The notes beneath the pieces are model-generated. The model was not told where the DNA came from. It searched no databases and saw only the letters and a list, made by a program, of their open reading frames with translations. A program made the translations under genes and the position numbers. This document shows positions 1 through 12,242 of a stretch of 64,000 bases of DNA, piece after piece. This DNA is from Marinobacter changyiensis (GTDB lineage: Bacteria > Pseudomonadota > Gammaproteobacteria > Pseudomonadales > Oleiphilaceae), in assembly GCF_009193265.1 (NCBI RefSeq), contig NZ_VZZZ01000001.1, positions 434,001 through 498,000 on the forward strand, given 5' to 3'. Within the stretch, counting starts at the first letter, position 1. The number at the start of each line of letters is the position of its first letter.

Positions 1-2358
1 AACCCCCGCCTGTTCGATGTGCTGCATGATGCCACCAATGACCACATCCTTGCCGTCGCAGATGGCATCAATATCAACCTCGATGGCAGCATTCAGGAAG
101 TGATCCAGCAATACCGGGCTGTCATTGGAAACCAGCACGGCGTTACGCATATAACGCACCAGCTCGGCTTCATCATAGACAATTTCCATGGCGCGGCCAC
201 CCAGAACATAAGACGGGCGCACCACTAACGGATAACCTATTTCACGGGCGGCCAGAAGGCCCTCTTCGTGGCTTCGCACGGTGGCGTTCTCAGGCTGAAG
301 CAGGTTGAGCCGGGTAATCATCTGCTGAAACCGCTCCCGATCCTCAGCACGGTCAATCGCATCGGGGCTGGTACCAATGATGGGCACACCGGCGGCTTCG
401 AGGCCCCGGGCCAGTTTCAGCGGGGTTTGGCCACCGTATTGGACGATCACACCCTTGGGCTTCTCGATGTGAATAATTTCCAGCACATCTTCAAGGGTTA
501 TGGGTTCGAAGTACAACCGGTCGGAAGTATCGTAATCCGTGGACACGGTTTCCGGATTGCAGTTGATCATGATGGTCTCGTAGCCATCTTCCCGCATGGC
601 CAGAGCCGCATGCACACAACAATAATCGAACTCGATACCCTGGCCGATGCGATTCGGCCCGCCACCGATAACGACAATTTTCTCGCGATCCGTCGGCTCC
701 GCCTCGCATTCTTCCTCATAGGTCGAATACATATACGCCGTGGAAGAGGCAAACTCAGCCGCGCAGGTATCCACGCGCTTGTAGACCGGGCGGATATTCA
801 GTTCATGGCGCAGTTTGCGCAGGCTGACCTCGGAGATGCCCAGCAGTGTGGCAATCCGGCCGTCGGAAAAGCCCTTGCGTTTGAGGCGGAACAACGTTTT
901 GTGATCAATATCCGCCTTACCGGCCGTCTTGAGCTCGGCCTCTTCCCGGATCAGATCCTCGATCTGGGCCAGATACCAGGGGTCAACCTTGGTATGCTGG
1001 AACACCTCATCTACCGACATACCCTTGCGAAACGCGTCGCCGATATACCAGATGCGCTCGGCACCGGGAACGTTAAGTTCACGGGTCAGGTTCTCACAGC
1101 CGTCCTTGGTGGACAGGTCAACCATTTCCTCAAAGCCCTCGGACCCGACTTCCAGCCCACGTAACGCTTTCTGTACCGACTCCTGAAACGTCCGGCCAAT
1201 GGCCATAACTTCACCCACGGATTTCATCTGGGTCGTGAGACGCGCGTCCGCTTGCGGGAACTTCTCGAAGGTAAAACGAGGAATTTTGGTAACGACGTAG
1301 TCGATGCTGGGTTCGAACGACGCCGGTGTAATCCCGCCGGTGATTTCGTTCTGGAGCTCATCGAGAGTGTAGCCCACCGCCAACTTGGCAGCGACCTTGG
1401 CAATAGGAAAACCGGTGGCCTTGGATGCCAGTGCCGACGATCGTGAAACCCTGGGGTTCATCTCGATCACCACCATACGGCCGTTTTCCGGATTGATACC
1501 GAACTGGACGTTGGAACCGCCGGTTTCCACACCGATTTCACGCAGTACCGCCAAAGAGGCGTTCCGCATGATCTGATATTCTTTATCCGTCAAAGTCTGG
1601 GCAGGTGCCACAGTGATGGAGTCGCCGGTGTGAACACCCATGGCGTCGAAATTCTCGATCGTACAGATGATGATGCAGTTGTCGTTGCGGTCACGCACCA
1701 CTTCCATCTCGTACTCTTTCCAGCCGATCAGCGACTCGTCGATCAACAGCTCATTGGTGGGGGAAAGATCCAGACCGCGGGTGCAGATCTCTTCAAACTC
1801 ATCGCGGTTATAGGCAATACCACCACCGGACCCACCCATGGTAAAGGACGGGCGGATAATGCAGGGGAAACCAATGCTGTCCAGTACCTGGAAGGCTTCT
1901 GCCATGGAATGCGCAATCGACGCCCTGGGCGTATCCAGGTTAATGGCCTTCATCGCCTTATCAAACCGGTCGCGATCTTCGGCCTTGTCGATGGTGTCCG
2001 CATTGGCGCCGATCATTTCAACACCGTGTTCCTTCAATACACCGTGCTTCTCAAGGTCCAGCGCGCAGTTCAGAGCAGTTTGTCCGCCCATGGTAGGCAG
2101 CAACGCATCGGGTTTTTCGCACTCTATAATCTTGGCGACGGTTTTCCAGGTAATCGGCTCGATATAGGTCGCGTCGGCCATCGCCGGGTCGGTCATGATG
2201 GTGGCCGGGTTGGAGTTGACCAGGATGACGCGAAAACCCTCTTCCCGCAGGGCCTTGCAGGCCTGCGCTCCGGAATAGTCAAACTCACAGGCCTGGCCGA
2301 TGACGATGGGGCCGGCACCCAGGATAAGAATGCTTTTGATGTCGGTACGCTTTGGCAT
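1..2358 (-). CDS. carB: Carbamoyl-phosphate synthase large subunit, 3' end outside window
   Basis: CarB makes carbamoyl phosphate from bicarbonate, ammonia passed from CarA, and two ATP, for pyrimidine and arginine synthesis in the cytoplasm. Reading the minus strand from the ATG at 2358 gives [20 protein letters not shown], the conserved CarB start, then the first ATP-grasp half ([23 protein letters not shown]). About 786 of roughly 1070 codons are present; the frame runs off the left edge, so the allosteric C-terminus is not visible. It lies 76 nt after carA on the same strand, the usual carAB order. Identity is secure. Confidence 0.97.
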   Translation of the reverse strand, partial: MPKRTDIKSILILGAGPIVIGQACEFDYSGAQACKALREEGFRVILVNSNPATIMTDPAMADATYIEPITWKTVAKIIECEKPDALLPTMGGQTALNCALDLEKHGVLKEHGVEMIGANADTIDKAEDRDRFDKAMKAINLDTPRASIAHSMAEAFQVLDSIGFPCIIRPSFTMGGSGGGIAYNRDEFEEICTRGLDLSPTNELLIDESLIGWKEYEMEVVRDRNDNCIIICTIENFDAMGVHTGDSITVAPAQTLTDKEYQIMRNASLAVLREIGVETGGSNVQFGINPENGRMVVIEMNPRVSRSSALASKATGFPIAKVAAKLAVGYTLDELQNEITGGITPASFEPSIDYVVTKIPRFTFEKFPQADARLTTQMKSVGEVMAIGRTFQESVQKALRGLEVGSEGFEEMVDLSTKDGCENLTRELNVPGAERIWYIGDAFRKGMSVDEVFQHTKVDPWYLAQIEDLIREEAELKTAGKADIDHKTLFRLKRKGFSDGRIATLLGISEVSLRKLRHELNIRPVYKRVDTCAAEFASSTAYMYSTYEEECEAEPTDREKIVVIGGGPNRIGQGIEFDYCCVHAALAMREDGYETIMINCNPETVSTDYDTSDRLYFEPITLEDVLEIIHIEKPKGVIVQYGGQTPLKLARGLEAAGVPIIGTSPDAIDRAEDRERFQQMITRLNLLQPENATVRSHEEGLLAAREIGYPLVVRPSYVLGGRAMEIVYDEAELVRYMRNAVLVSNDSPVLLDHFLNAAIEVDIDAICDGKDVVIGGIMQHIEQAGV

Positions 2359-2434
2359 TTCGTTGTAAACCTGTCAGCAAACTATAAGTTCATGCAGCGC
2401 AGAACGCGGCTGTGAAACGGTGGAAGACCCGCAA

Positions 2435-3565
2435 TCAGGCCACTCGCTCTTCCATCAGTCGGACAAACTCATCAAACAGGGGCGCCACATCGTGGGGGCC
2501 CGGGCTTGCTTCCGGATGTCCCTGAAAACTGAATGCCGGCTTGTCCTTGCGCCGGATGCCCTGCAGAGTGCCGTCAAAAAGTGACTTGTAGGTAACCTCC
2601 AGATTGTCCGGCAAGCTGGCCTCATCCACGGCAAAGCCGTGGTTCTGACTGGTGATCATCACCTTTCCGGTGGCGAGATTCTGGACCGGATGGTTTGCAC
2701 CATGGTGCCCGTGTCCCATTTTGAGCGTCCTGGCACCACTGGCCAGGGCTAACAGCTGGTGACCGAGACAGATACCAAAGATCGGGATTTCAGTTTCAAG
2801 CACTTCCCGGATTGCCTGTATGGCGTAATCACAGGGTTCCGGATCACCGGGGCCGTTGGACAGGAAGATACCGTCCGGCGCCATCGCCAGAACGTCCGCC
2901 GCCGATGTGGTCGCAGGCACAATGGTGACGTCGCAGCCGCGAGAGGCGAGCATGCGCAGGATGTTGAACTTTATCCCGTAATCCCAGGCCACCACGTTGA
3001 ACCGTGTGTTTGCACGCAAGCCATAGCCAGAATCCAGATCCCATTCGGTCTGGTCCCATTTCCACGTTTTCTGTGCACTGACTTCTTTTGCCAGATCCAT
3101 ACCCTTGAGGCCCGGGAAGGCGTTTGCCAGCTCCAGTGCCCGCTCGGCAGTCGCACCAGCACCCGCCACGACGGCTCCGCTCTGGGAACCCTTGTCTCGC
3201 AGAATTCGGGTTAGCCGACGAGTATCGATATCGGCGATGCCAACAACATTGTTATCCCGCAGGTACTGATCAAGGGTTTTGGTGGAGCGCCAGTTGCTGG
3301 CCAATAATGGCAAATCCCGAATTACCAGCCCGGCAGCCTGGATACGATCAGACTCGACGTCTTCCTCGTTGACTCCGGTGTTGCCGATGTGGGGATAGGT
3401 CAGGGTGACAATCTGGCGCGAATAGGAAGGGTCGGTCAGGATTTCCTGATACCCGGTCATGGCAGTGTTAAAGACAACCTCGCCGCTGGTTTCTCCGTCA
3501 GCGCCTATGGCGATACCGTAAAACAGGCTGCCGTCTGCGAGTGCAAGGATTGCTGGTGTGCTCAA
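2435..3565 (-). CDS. carA: Carbamoyl-phosphate synthase small (glutaminase) subunit
   Basis: CarA hydrolyses glutamine and channels ammonia to CarB. The C-terminal class I glutamine amidotransferase domain shows the nucleophile elbow [10 protein letters not shown] and the late catalytic His/Glu in [13 protein letters not shown]. The N-terminal domain shows [10 protein letters not shown] and [13 protein letters not shown] place the start at the TTG at 3565 (product begins [11 protein letters not shown]). It has a GAGGA ribosome site about 8 nt upstream and fits the N-terminus of pseudomonad CarA. The in-frame ATG at 3580 adds five residues but has no ribosome site. Length is about 376 aa, normal for the family. 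Confidence 0.96.
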   Translation of the reverse strand: MSTPAILALADGSLFYGIAIGADGETSGEVVFNTAMTGYQEILTDPSYSRQIVTLTYPHIGNTGVNEEDVESDRIQAAGLVIRDLPLLASNWRSTKTLDQYLRDNNVVGIADIDTRRLTRILRDKGSQSGAVVAGAGATAERALELANAFPGLKGMDLAKEVSAQKTWKWDQTEWDLDSGYGLRANTRFNVVAWDYGIKFNILRMLASRGCDVTIVPATTSAADVLAMAPDGIFLSNGPGDPEPCDYAIQAIREVLETEIPIFGICLGHQLLALASGARTLKMGHGHHGANHPVQNLATGKVMITSQNHGFAVDEASLPDNLEVTYKSLFDGTLQGIRRKDKPAFSFQGHPEASPGPHDVAPLFDEFVRLMEERVA

Positions 3566-3670
3566 GGCTTGTATCCTCATCGAGTGGCGTATCGTCAGTT
3601 CCGAATCGAGCCCTGCAAACAGTGGACTCCAACGTCACGAACAGGAACGCAAGCGCAAATTCAGGTCGCA

Positions 3671-3708
3671 AAAAAGCGAGAGGGGTACTGAAACCTCTCT
3701 CGCTTTTT
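3671..3708 (-). terminator. Rho-independent terminator/attenuator between dapB and carA
   Basis: The inverted repeat AAAAAGCGAGAG / CTCTCGCTTTTT has 12 pairs and a 14-nt loop. On the minus strand it ends in a run of U, so it could terminate dapB transcription or attenuate readthrough into carAB. The A/T flanks make it potentially bidirectional. Confidence 0.75.
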
Positions 3709-3809
3709 CGATGCTAGCTTTTCAGGCTACGCTTGGTGCAGTTAAACCGCCTTATTGTAAGAAAATGGGCGGTCTGTGTCCACGGCTAATGTCCTGCTCG
3801 CTGCCAGGG

Positions 3810-5758
<1,949 letters not shown>

Positions 5759-5880
5759 GCTTTAAACCCTGTTTTTTGTGCCGGCAGCGTGAGGCCGGAA
5801 CATCATCATTCTGGTTCGAAAACGCAGCAGGGCTTTTCCCCACCACACGGGATACCCGACGGGCATCCTTTAGAACGCGG

Positions 5881-5909
5881 AAAACGCGGGGAGAACTCCC
5901 CGCGTTTTT
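5881..5909 (-). terminator. Hairpin terminator between dnaK and dnaJ
   Basis: The arms AAAACGCGGGGAG and CTCCCCGCGTTTT are a perfect 13-bp inverted repeat with a 2-nt centre. On the minus strand the stem ends in a short U run. It probably lowers dnaJ transcription relative to dnaK. Confidence 0.8.
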
Positions 5910-5930
5910 CCAGACTGACAATCGCCTTGT

Positions 5931-7856
5931 TTAGCGTTTGTCTTCGTCTTTGACCTCCTCGAACTCAGCATCCACGGCATCATCCTTGGCACCACTTTGC
6001 TCAGCGCCCTGACCTTCTGCTTCTTGAGCTTGCCCGGCCTGATCCGCGTACATTTTCTGAGCCATTTCAGAAGACGCTTCGGTGAGCTTCTGGGTCTTGG
6101 CTTCGATGGCATCCTTATCGGTGCCGGTCAAAGCTTCTTCCAGCTCCTTGATGGCGGTCTCAATGGCTTCCTTATCGTCCGCACTGACCTTGTCGCCAGC
6201 TTCATTCAGCGTCTTGCGAACGCTGTGAACCATGGCGTCACCCTGATTTCGCACGGTGACCAGCTCTTCGAATTTGCGGTCTTCGTCCGCATTCGCTTCA
6301 GCGTCACGAACCATTTTCTCGATCTCTTCCTCATTGAGGCCGGAAGAGGCCTTGATGACGATCGACTGCTCTTTACCGGTTGCCTTGTCTTTGGCAGACA
6401 CGTTCAGAATACCGTTGGCATCAATATCAAAGGTGACCTCGATCTGCGGCACACCCCGTGAGGCCGGTGGGATATCGGCCAGATCGAAACGTCCCAGAGA
6501 CTTGTTCTGGGCAGCCTGCTTACGCTCCCCCTGGACCACGTGGATGGTAACCGCAGTCTGGTTATCGTCGGCGGTCGAGAAGGTCTGCGACTTCTTGGTC
6601 GGGATTGTGGTGTTCTTCTCGATCAGTGGCGTTGCAACACCACCCATGGTCTCGATACCCAGGGTCAATGGCGTCACGTCCAGCAGCAACACATCCTTGA
6701 CGTCGCCGGACAGCACCGCGGCCTGAATGGCAGCACCGACGGCTACAGCTTCGTCAGGGTTAACGTCTTTACGGGCTTCTTTGCCGAAGAAGGCTTTAAC
6801 TTTTTCCTGAACCAGCGGCATGCGGGTCTGGCCACCGACCAGAATCACTTCTTCAATCTCGCTGCTCTTCATGCCAGAGTCTTCCAGCGCCACTTTACAC
6901 GGCGCCAGGCTGCGCTCGACCAGCTCTTCAACCAGTGATTCGAGCTTGGCACGGGTCAGTTTCACATTCATGTGCTTCGGACCGCTGGCATCAGCCGTAA
7001 CATAAGGCAGGTTTACGTCGGTCTGCTGGCTGCTGGAAAGCTCGATTTTCGCCTTCTCGGCCGCTTCTTTCAGACGCTGCATCGCCAGGGAATCACCGCG
7101 CAGATCAATGCCGCTGTCTTTCTTGAACTGGTCGGCAAGGAATTCGATGATTTTCATATCGAAATCTTCACCACCCAAGAAGGTGTCGCCATTGGTGGCC
7201 AACACTTCAAACTGGTGCTCACCATCAACATCGGCGATTTCGATGATGGAGATATCAAAGGTACCACCACCCAGGTCATAGACAGCGACGGTGCGATCAC
7301 CGCTCTTCTTGTCCATACCGTAGGCGAGCGCAGCGGCGGTGGGCTCGTTAATAATCCGCTTCACGTCCAGCCCGGCGATCCGGCCGGCGTCTTTGGTGGC
7401 CTGACGCTGGCTGTCATTGAAATAAGCGGGAACGGTGATAACCGCTTCGGTCACCTTCTCACCCAGATAGTCTTCTGCCGTCTTCTTCATCTTCTTGAGA
7501 ATTTCAGCAGCCACCTGCGGCGGCGCCATTTTCTCGCCTTTCACTTCAACCCAGGCATCGCCGTTGTCTGCCTTGGAGATTTTGTAAGGCACCATCTTGA
7601 TGTCTTTCTGCACGACACTGTCTTCAAAGCGACGGCCAATCAGACGCTTGATGGCATAAAGCGTGTTATGAGGGTTGGTAACCGCCTGGCGCTTTGCTGA
7701 CTGCCCGACCAGGATCTCGCCGTCATCGGTGTAGGCAATAATGGACGGCGTGGTGCGGTCACCCTCTGCGTTTTCAATAACTTTGACCTTGTCGCCATCC
7801 ATGATGGCAACACAGGAGTTGGTTGTACCCAGGTCAATACCGATAATTTTGCTCAT
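5931..7856 (-). CDS. dnaK: Chaperone protein DnaK (Hsp70)
   Basis: DnaK is the ATP-driven Hsp70 chaperone of the cytosol. Visible: [14 protein letters not shown] at the N-terminus, the phosphate-binding motif [24 protein letters not shown], and the interdomain linker [15 protein letters not shown]. The C-terminus ends in acidic EEVKDEDKR, close to the EEVD-type tail. Length is 641 aa, normal. It sits between grpE and dnaJ on the minus strand. Confidence 0.99.
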   Translation of the reverse strand: MSKIIGIDLGTTNSCVAIMDGDKVKVIENAEGDRTTPSIIAYTDDGEILVGQSAKRQAVTNPHNTLYAIKRLIGRRFEDSVVQKDIKMVPYKISKADNGDAWVEVKGEKMAPPQVAAEILKKMKKTAEDYLGEKVTEAVITVPAYFNDSQRQATKDAGRIAGLDVKRIINEPTAAALAYGMDKKSGDRTVAVYDLGGGTFDISIIEIADVDGEHQFEVLATNGDTFLGGEDFDMKIIEFLADQFKKDSGIDLRGDSLAMQRLKEAAEKAKIELSSSQQTDVNLPYVTADASGPKHMNVKLTRAKLESLVEELVERSLAPCKVALEDSGMKSSEIEEVILVGGQTRMPLVQEKVKAFFGKEARKDVNPDEAVAVGAAIQAAVLSGDVKDVLLLDVTPLTLGIETMGGVATPLIEKNTTIPTKKSQTFSTADDNQTAVTIHVVQGERKQAAQNKSLGRFDLADIPPASRGVPQIEVTFDIDANGILNVSAKDKATGKEQSIVIKASSGLNEEEIEKMVRDAEANADEDRKFEELVTVRNQGDAMVHSVRKTLNEAGDKVSADDKEAIETAIKELEEALTGTDKDAIEAKTQKLTEASSEMAQKMYADQAGQAQEAEGQGAEQSGAKDDAVDAEFEEVKDEDKR

Positions 7857-7934
7857 TGATTCGCTCCAATTCGTAGTTCAATCTGGTTTTGGGCTTACGA
7901 TCCGTTCTATTCAGCGCGGGTGCCGTTTAGTGCA

Positions 7935-7963
7935 TATATTGGCGCCACATTCGACTTTTCAAG
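7935..7963 (-). promoter_or_regulatory. Possible second heat-shock (sigma-32) promoter for dnaK
   Basis: On the minus strand CTTGAAA (7963-7957) is followed after 14 nt by CCAATATA (7942-7935). The -35 is perfect. The -10 is weaker than CCCCATNT. The site overlaps the end of grpE and lies about 80 nt upstream of the dnaK ATG, so dnaK may also be transcribed on its own. Confidence 0.45.
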
Positions 7964-8582
7964 CCTGCTCATCGATTTTTGGTGCATCCTGGGCCTTGGC
8001 AACCACCACCATGGCCGGACGTACCAGACGTCCATTCAGGGTGTAACCCTTCTGGACCACAGCCACTACGCTGTTCGGTTCCGCATCCGGCGCAGGCACC
8101 ATCGACATAGCTTCGTGCAACTGCGGATCAAAAGGCTCTCCGATCGGGTTTATCTGAGCGACGTTGAATTTGCTGATGCTGTTCATGAACAGGTCAAGCG
8201 TCATCTCAGCGCCTTCACGTATCGTCGCCACCAGCTCGCTGTCCGTTTCTTTGCCTTCGGTATTTTCAACAGCTTTCTCGAGACTGTCCGCAACCGGGAG
8301 CAGCTCCTTAACAAATTTCTCGACCGCGAATTTATGGGCCTTCTCGACATCAATCTCGGCCCGGCGACGCACATTCTGCATTTCAGCCTGGGTCCGGAGC
8401 ATCTGTTCCTGGTAATCCTGAACCTGCCCGCGCAGAGCCTCAACCTCGTCTGTCGTCAGTTCTGACGCTTCTTCGGGCGGTGTTGGCTGCTGCGATTTTT
8501 TCGGTTGCTCCACAGGCTCTTCGCTGATGGCGTCTCTCAGCTCTTTCTCCGGATCGTCGTAGCGTTTTTCGTCCGCGCTCAT
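7959..8582 (-). CDS. grpE: Nucleotide exchange factor GrpE
   Basis: GrpE exchanges ADP for ATP on DnaK. The 207-aa protein has a charged low-complexity N-terminus, a long helical dimerisation stretch (residues ~45-120), and the family C-terminus with GEPFDPQLHEAMSMVP and VVQKGYTLNGRLVRPAMVVV. It is the first gene of the grpE-dnaK-dnaJ run and is preceded by a clear sigma-32 promoter. Confidence 0.97.
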   Translation of the reverse strand: MSADEKRYDDPEKELRDAISEEPVEQPKKSQQPTPPEEASELTTDEVEALRGQVQDYQEQMLRTQAEMQNVRRRAEIDVEKAHKFAVEKFVKELLPVADSLEKAVENTEGKETDSELVATIREGAEMTLDLFMNSISKFNVAQINPIGEPFDPQLHEAMSMVPAPDAEPNSVVAVVQKGYTLNGRLVRPAMVVVAKAQDAPKIDEQA

Positions 8583-8648
8583 GAATCACTCCTGCTTAAA
8601 TCATGTTGAACCGGCGACCGCCGGCCATCTTTAATAACTTGTTGTCGG

Positions 8649-8675
8649 ATATGGGGCCGGTTAGTCCGGTTTCAA
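8649..8675 (-). promoter_or_regulatory. Sigma-32 heat-shock promoter of grpE-dnaK-dnaJ
   Basis: The minus strand reads TTGAAA (8675-8670), a 13-nt spacer, then CCCCATAT (8656-8649). This matches the RpoH consensus CTTGAAA-N11-16-CCCCATNT at nearly every position. It lies about 67 nt upstream of the grpE start and back-to-back with the recN promoter. Confidence 0.88.
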
Positions 8676-8701
8676 CCTTACACAAATCACAAACCGATGA
8701 T

Positions 8702-8730
8702 TTGCAAACATCAAAAACACTGTATATATT
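8702..8730 (+). promoter_or_regulatory. Sigma-70 promoter of recN
   Basis: TTGCAA (8702-8707) and TATATT (8725-8730) are separated by exactly 17 nt. The -10 lies inside the upstream LexA-like box, the arrangement expected for LexA repression. Confidence 0.7.
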
Positions 8731-8754
8731 CACATGTACTGTACGTAAAAACAG
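8720..8754 (+). promoter_or_regulatory. Tandem LexA (SOS) boxes upstream of recN
   Basis: The box at 8739-8754 is CTG-N10-CAG (CTGTACGTAAAAACAG), a perfect match to the gammaproteobacterial SOS core. A weaker box at 8720-8735 (CTG-N10-CAT, AT-rich centre) overlaps the -10 element. Paired boxes at recN are known from E. coli. Confidence 0.8.
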
Positions 8755-8801
8755 TGCTGGCATCACAATGAACAGCGCGAAGCACACCGAAGGAGAAAGG
8801 C

Positions 8802-10481
8802 ATGCTCACACAACTGACGGTATCCAACTACGCCATAGCAGAAAGGGTCGAACTGCAGTTCAATGGAGGCATGACGGCACTTACAGGTGAAACCGGCGCA
8901 GGTAAATCTATTGTGCTGGACGCGCTGGGGCTGGTGATGGGTGGCCGAGCAGATGCAGGCGCGGTGAGGCACGGAGCAAAACGGGCAGACATAACGGCCA
9001 TCTTTGATGTCACCAACATTTCCGAAGCCACCACCTGGCTGATTCAGAATGATCTCGATGATGATGCCCACTGCATTCTCAGACGCGTGATCAGCAAAGA
9101 CGGCCGCTCGCGCGCTTACATTAACGGGCAACCCTGTCCGCTTGGCCACCTGCGCGAACTGGGCAGCACCTTGATGGACATACACAGCCAGCACCAGCAT
9201 CAATCACTGCTGCAGAAAGATACCCACCGCAAGCTACTGGATGAATTCGCTGGCGCCCAGGCGCTGGCACCGGCTGTCAAAGCCGCCTGGAAAGCCTGGC
9301 ACAAAACCCGGAACCGCCTGACCGAACGCCAGCATAATGCCGACGAAGCGGAAGCCCGGCTGCAATTGCTACGCTACCAGGTTGAAGAGCTTGATCGCCT
9401 GGCGCTCGAAGCCAATGAACAGACTCAACTGGAAGAAGAACAGGCGCAACTAAGCCATGCCGATGACGTACTGCAGCGCAGTCAGCAGGCCGCTCTGTTA
9501 TGTACCGAGGACGACACCAATGCTGCCCAGATGGTTCGGCAGGCCCTGAACCAACTGGAGCAGATGCCCGTTGAGGTCGCGGCCCTGTCAGAAACCCTGC
9601 AGATGCTCAATGAAGCCTATATTCAGCTGACCGAAGCCGGGGACAATCTACGCCATTTCATCGAAGACTATGATGCCGACCCGCAGCGGCTGGCGAGCGT
9701 GGAGGAGCGCCTGAGCGCGATTTATCAGATGGCCCGTAAACACCGAATTCAGCCCGAGGAGTTGCCGGAGCTTCATCAGCGCTTGTCGGAAGAACTTGCC
9801 TCACTGGACCAGGGGGAAGGCAGCATTGAGAAACTGGAAGAAGAGCTTGCGGAACAACTGAGTGCCTATCGTGAACTGGCCGGCGAGCTCTCAGGCCTGC
9901 GACAGCATGCAGCCGGTGAGCTTGACCAGAAGATAGCTGCCGAGCTGACACAGCTCAGTATGCCCGCTGTTCAGTTTATCACTCACCTGAACACACAGAC
10001 CGACGCCGAGCCATTGCCCCACGGCTATGAGGATATTGAGTTTCTGGTCAGCACTAACGCGGGCCAGCCAGCACGACCGCTTGCGAAGGTAGCCTCAGGC
10101 GGTGAGCTGTCGCGCCTCAGTCTGGCCATAGAAGTGGTGGTTGCCCAGACCTCCACGACTCCGACCCTGGTATTCGATGAAGTGGACGTCGGGATTGGTG
10201 GCGGCACCGCGGAAGTGGTAGGCCGGCTGTTACGCGCCTTGGGCTCAGGCGGTCAGGTGCTTTGCGTTACCCACCTGCCACAGGTTGCCGCGCAATGCCA
10301 TCAACATCTGTTTGTCAGCAAATTCACTGAAAAGGATGCGACCTTCTCCAAAATCGAACCCCTGGATGACAATGGCCGTGTAACGGAGGTTGCCCGGATG
10401 CTGGGTGGGGTCGATATGACGGAGCAAACCATTGCTCACGCCCAGGAAATGTTCAGCAAGGGCCAGGCGACCCACCACTAA
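8802..10481 (+). CDS. recN: DNA repair protein RecN
   Basis: RecN is an SMC-like ATPase induced by DNA damage that acts in recombinational repair of double-strand breaks. Visible: Walker A GETGAGKSI near residue 30, the central coiled coils (LEEEQAQLSHADD and similar heptads), the ABC signature ASGGELSRLSLAIE, and Walker B PTLVFDEVDVGIGG near the C-terminus. Length is 559 aa, typical. SOS boxes and a terminator bracket it as a single-gene unit. Confidence 0.98.
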   Translation: MLTQLTVSNYAIAERVELQFNGGMTALTGETGAGKSIVLDALGLVMGGRADAGAVRHGAKRADITAIFDVTNISEATTWLIQNDLDDDAHCILRRVISKDGRSRAYINGQPCPLGHLRELGSTLMDIHSQHQHQSLLQKDTHRKLLDEFAGAQALAPAVKAAWKAWHKTRNRLTERQHNADEAEARLQLLRYQVEELDRLALEANEQTQLEEEQAQLSHADDVLQRSQQAALLCTEDDTNAAQMVRQALNQLEQMPVEVAALSETLQMLNEAYIQLTEAGDNLRHFIEDYDADPQRLASVEERLSAIYQMARKHRIQPEELPELHQRLSEELASLDQGEGSIEKLEEELAEQLSAYRELAGELSGLRQHAAGELDQKIAAELTQLSMPAVQFITHLNTQTDAEPLPHGYEDIEFLVSTNAGQPARPLAKVASGGELSRLSLAIEVVVAQTSTTPTLVFDEVDVGIGGGTAEVVGRLLRALGSGGQVLCVTHLPQVAAQCHQHLFVSKFTEKDATFSKIEPLDDNGRVTEVARMLGGVDMTEQTIAHAQEMFSKGQATHH

Positions 10482-10537
10482 ACACTCCGATAAACACTCT
10501 GATTTCACTATTCCCCTCTCGATCCTGAGAGATTTTC

Positions 10538-10565
10538 GGGTAGGCCTTCGGGCCTACCCTTTTTT
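10538..10565 (+). terminator. Rho-independent terminator of recN
   Basis: GGGTAGGCC-TTCG-GGCCTACCC is followed by six T. It is a 9-bp GC-rich stem with a UUCG tetraloop, about 57 nt after the recN stop, and it also faces the convergent fur gene. Confidence 0.92.
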
Positions 10566-10595
10566 ATCACCTTGACAACGTCAGCGAGGGGCAGC

Positions 10596-11018
10596 TCAGG
10601 ACTTACGGGGTTTAACGTAAAGAATCAGGCTGTGGTCAACAATTTCAAAGCCGTGCTCTTCAGCAATTTTCTGCTGGCGCTCTTCGATCACCGGATCGCA
10701 AAACTCTACCACCTGTCCCGTTTGCGTACATACCATGTGATCGTGGTGGTCATCGCCCGCCATCTCAAACACGGCATGGCCGCCCTCGAAGTTGTGACGA
10801 AGAACCAGTCCTGCCGCTTCAAATTGCGTCAACACCCGATACACAGTCGCAAGGCCGACGTCGTCACCCTGCTCCAGAAGTCGTTTGTAGACATCTTCAG
10901 CGCTGAGGTGGTGATTCTCAGAGTTCTCCAGAATGTTGAAAATTTTAACCCTGGGCAGCGTAACTTTCAGACCTACCTTGCGTAATTCGACGTTTTCAGA
11001 TGACATGTTGCTATTCAC
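10596..11018 (-). CDS. fur: Ferric uptake regulator Fur
   Basis: Fur is the iron-responsive repressor. The winged-helix part (residues ~10-80) includes KVTLPRVKIF and HHLSAEDVYKRL. The dimerisation/metal domain carries GDDHHDHMVC and a late HSLILYV. The usual second Cys of the CxxC pair is replaced (CTQTG), as in Pseudomonas Fur, which does not need a structural zinc at that site. Length is 140 aa. It is transcribed divergently from bamE. I see no convincing Fur box in the 110-nt intergenic region. Confidence 0.95.
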   Translation of the reverse strand: MNSNMSSENVELRKVGLKVTLPRVKIFNILENSENHHLSAEDVYKRLLEQGDDVGLATVYRVLTQFEAAGLVLRHNFEGGHAVFEMAGDDHHDHMVCTQTGQVVEFCDPVIEERQQKIAEEHGFEIVDHSLILYVKPRKS

Positions 11019-11127
11019 TCTTTGGTGTACCCTTGGCTTCCGGTATCATAGCCTTCACTAAAGCCGGTTAACCCGTGTCACACCTGCCCTTGGCAGGCGA
11101 TTCAAAGATAGAGGATTTCCCCCACTG

Positions 11128-11457
11128 ATGCAAAAGCTTGCAGCACTTCTCCTTACCACCCTTGTTCTCGCCGGCTGCTCCTTCCCCGGTGTATACAAAA
11201 TCAATGTGCAACAGGGAAACATCCTGACGGAGAAAGAACTCACCCAGCTTGAAAAAGGCATGACACGGCAGCAGGTCCGGTCAGTGCTTGGCTCGCCCAT
11301 TATGCTGAACCCGGTAGACCCGAGCCGTGAATACTATACCTACACCTTCCAGCGGAGTGGTGGCGAGATCAAGGAACAGCGGGTGATTGTCTATTACGAA
11401 AACGATGTCTACACCAACTACGAAGCTCAACTGCTGGAAGAGACGCCTGCCTACTGA
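11128..11457 (+). CDS. bamE: Outer membrane assembly lipoprotein BamE (OmlA/SmpA)
   Basis: BamE is a small lipoprotein subunit of the BAM complex that inserts beta-barrel proteins into the outer membrane. The N-terminus is a lipoprotein signal with lipobox LAGC (Cys at residue 17). The SmpA/OmlA fold follows, with LEKGMTRQQVRSVLGSP and a YYTYTFQR strand. Length is 109 aa. It is divergent from fur, as in pseudomonads. Confidence 0.95.
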   Translation: MQKLAALLLTTLVLAGCSFPGVYKINVQQGNILTEKELTQLEKGMTRQQVRSVLGSPIMLNPVDPSREYYTYTFQRSGGEIKEQRVIVYYENDVYTNYEAQLLEETPAY

Positions 11458-11463
11458 AGAACT

Positions 11464-11742
11464 TCAGGATTGTTTTCTGGCCCGGTTCAACCGTGCCTGT
11501 TTGGGGTCAATCCTGAGCGGCCGATATAGCTCAACCCGGTCGCCATCCCTCAGCTGATGGGATTTTGGCGCCTTTATCACTTTGCCAAAAATTCCCATAT
11601 CCACTGTTTCAAGATCAATCTCAGGAAAAACCGCGTCAATACCGGACAACATCGCAGCCTTGAATGCGGTGGTGCCCTCGGGCACATCCACCTTCAGAAT
11701 CTGTTGCTTGTCCGGTTTTGCGTAAGCCACTTCAACTTTCAT
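11464..11742 (-). CDS. rnfH: RnfH family protein (UPF0125)
   Basis: This small ubiquitin-like-fold protein has an unclear role; the name comes from rnf clusters elsewhere. Family features include the start MKVEVAYA, GTTAFKAAMLSGI, and the ending DRVELYRPLRIDPKQAR. It lies 23 nt downstream of ratA on the same strand. The ratA-rnfH pair is a very common gammaproteobacterial arrangement. Confidence 0.93.
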   Translation of the reverse strand: MKVEVAYAKPDKQQILKVDVPEGTTAFKAAMLSGIDAVFPEIDLETVDMGIFGKVIKAPKSHQLRDGDRVELYRPLRIDPKQARLNRARKQS

Positions 11743-11765
11743 AGCCTCTCACCTGCCCGGCAACA

Positions 11766-12200
11766 TCATTTATACAGTTCGTCTGCGCGACGACAGAAGG
11801 CATCTACCATGGTATTTGCGGCCTGACTGAATACCGGCCCGAACGTCATCCGGGAAAGCGTGCCCGAAAATTCAAATTCGAGTCGCAATATTACCTTGCA
11901 TGCGTCATCCGCCAATGATTGAAAGTGCCAAGCTCCCCGAAGGCTCTGAAAGGGCCCGTCCACGAGCTTCATATTAATCGTCTGAGGAGCCACAAGCTGA
12001 TTCTGGGTAGTCAGACGCTGGCGAATGCCACCCCGGGCAACCTCAAGCGACGCCGTAATTTCGGAGTCATCCTGCTGATGGACCTCGGTAGAGGCGCACC
12101 AGGGCAAAAACTCCGGGTACCGGGAAATATCGTTTACCAGTGCAAACATGCGCTCGGCGGAGTGCATAACCAATGCGCTTTTATCAATCTGATGGGCCAT
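11766..12200 (-). CDS. ratA: RatA-family START/Coq10-like protein
   Basis: A 144-aa START-like fold protein of the RatA/Coq10 family. E. coli RatA is reported to block 70S ribosome association, while homologues of Coq10 bind ubiquinone; which role applies here cannot be told from sequence. Family features are SAERMFALVNDISRYPEFLPWC near the N-terminus and the C-terminal FGPVFSQAANTMVDAFCRRA. It is encoded upstream of rnfH. Confidence 0.92.
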   Translation of the reverse strand: MAHQIDKSALVMHSAERMFALVNDISRYPEFLPWCASTEVHQQDDSEITASLEVARGGIRQRLTTQNQLVAPQTINMKLVDGPFQSLRGAWHFQSLADDACKVILRLEFEFSGTLSRMTFGPVFSQAANTMVDAFCRRADELYK

Positions 12201-12242
12201 AGAAGCCTGCGCGTCCTGTTCAAGAGCGATGGAGATTCATTA

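Noticed and set aside
268..1164. 298-codon open frame on the plus strand antisense to carB
   Set aside because: The minus strand there is clearly CarB and the plus-strand product has no recognisable motif; it is a shadow frame of a GC-rich gene.
11019..11127. Possible Fur box between fur and bamE
   Set aside because: I looked for GATAATGATAATCATTATC-like sequence; only short AT-poor partial matches are present.
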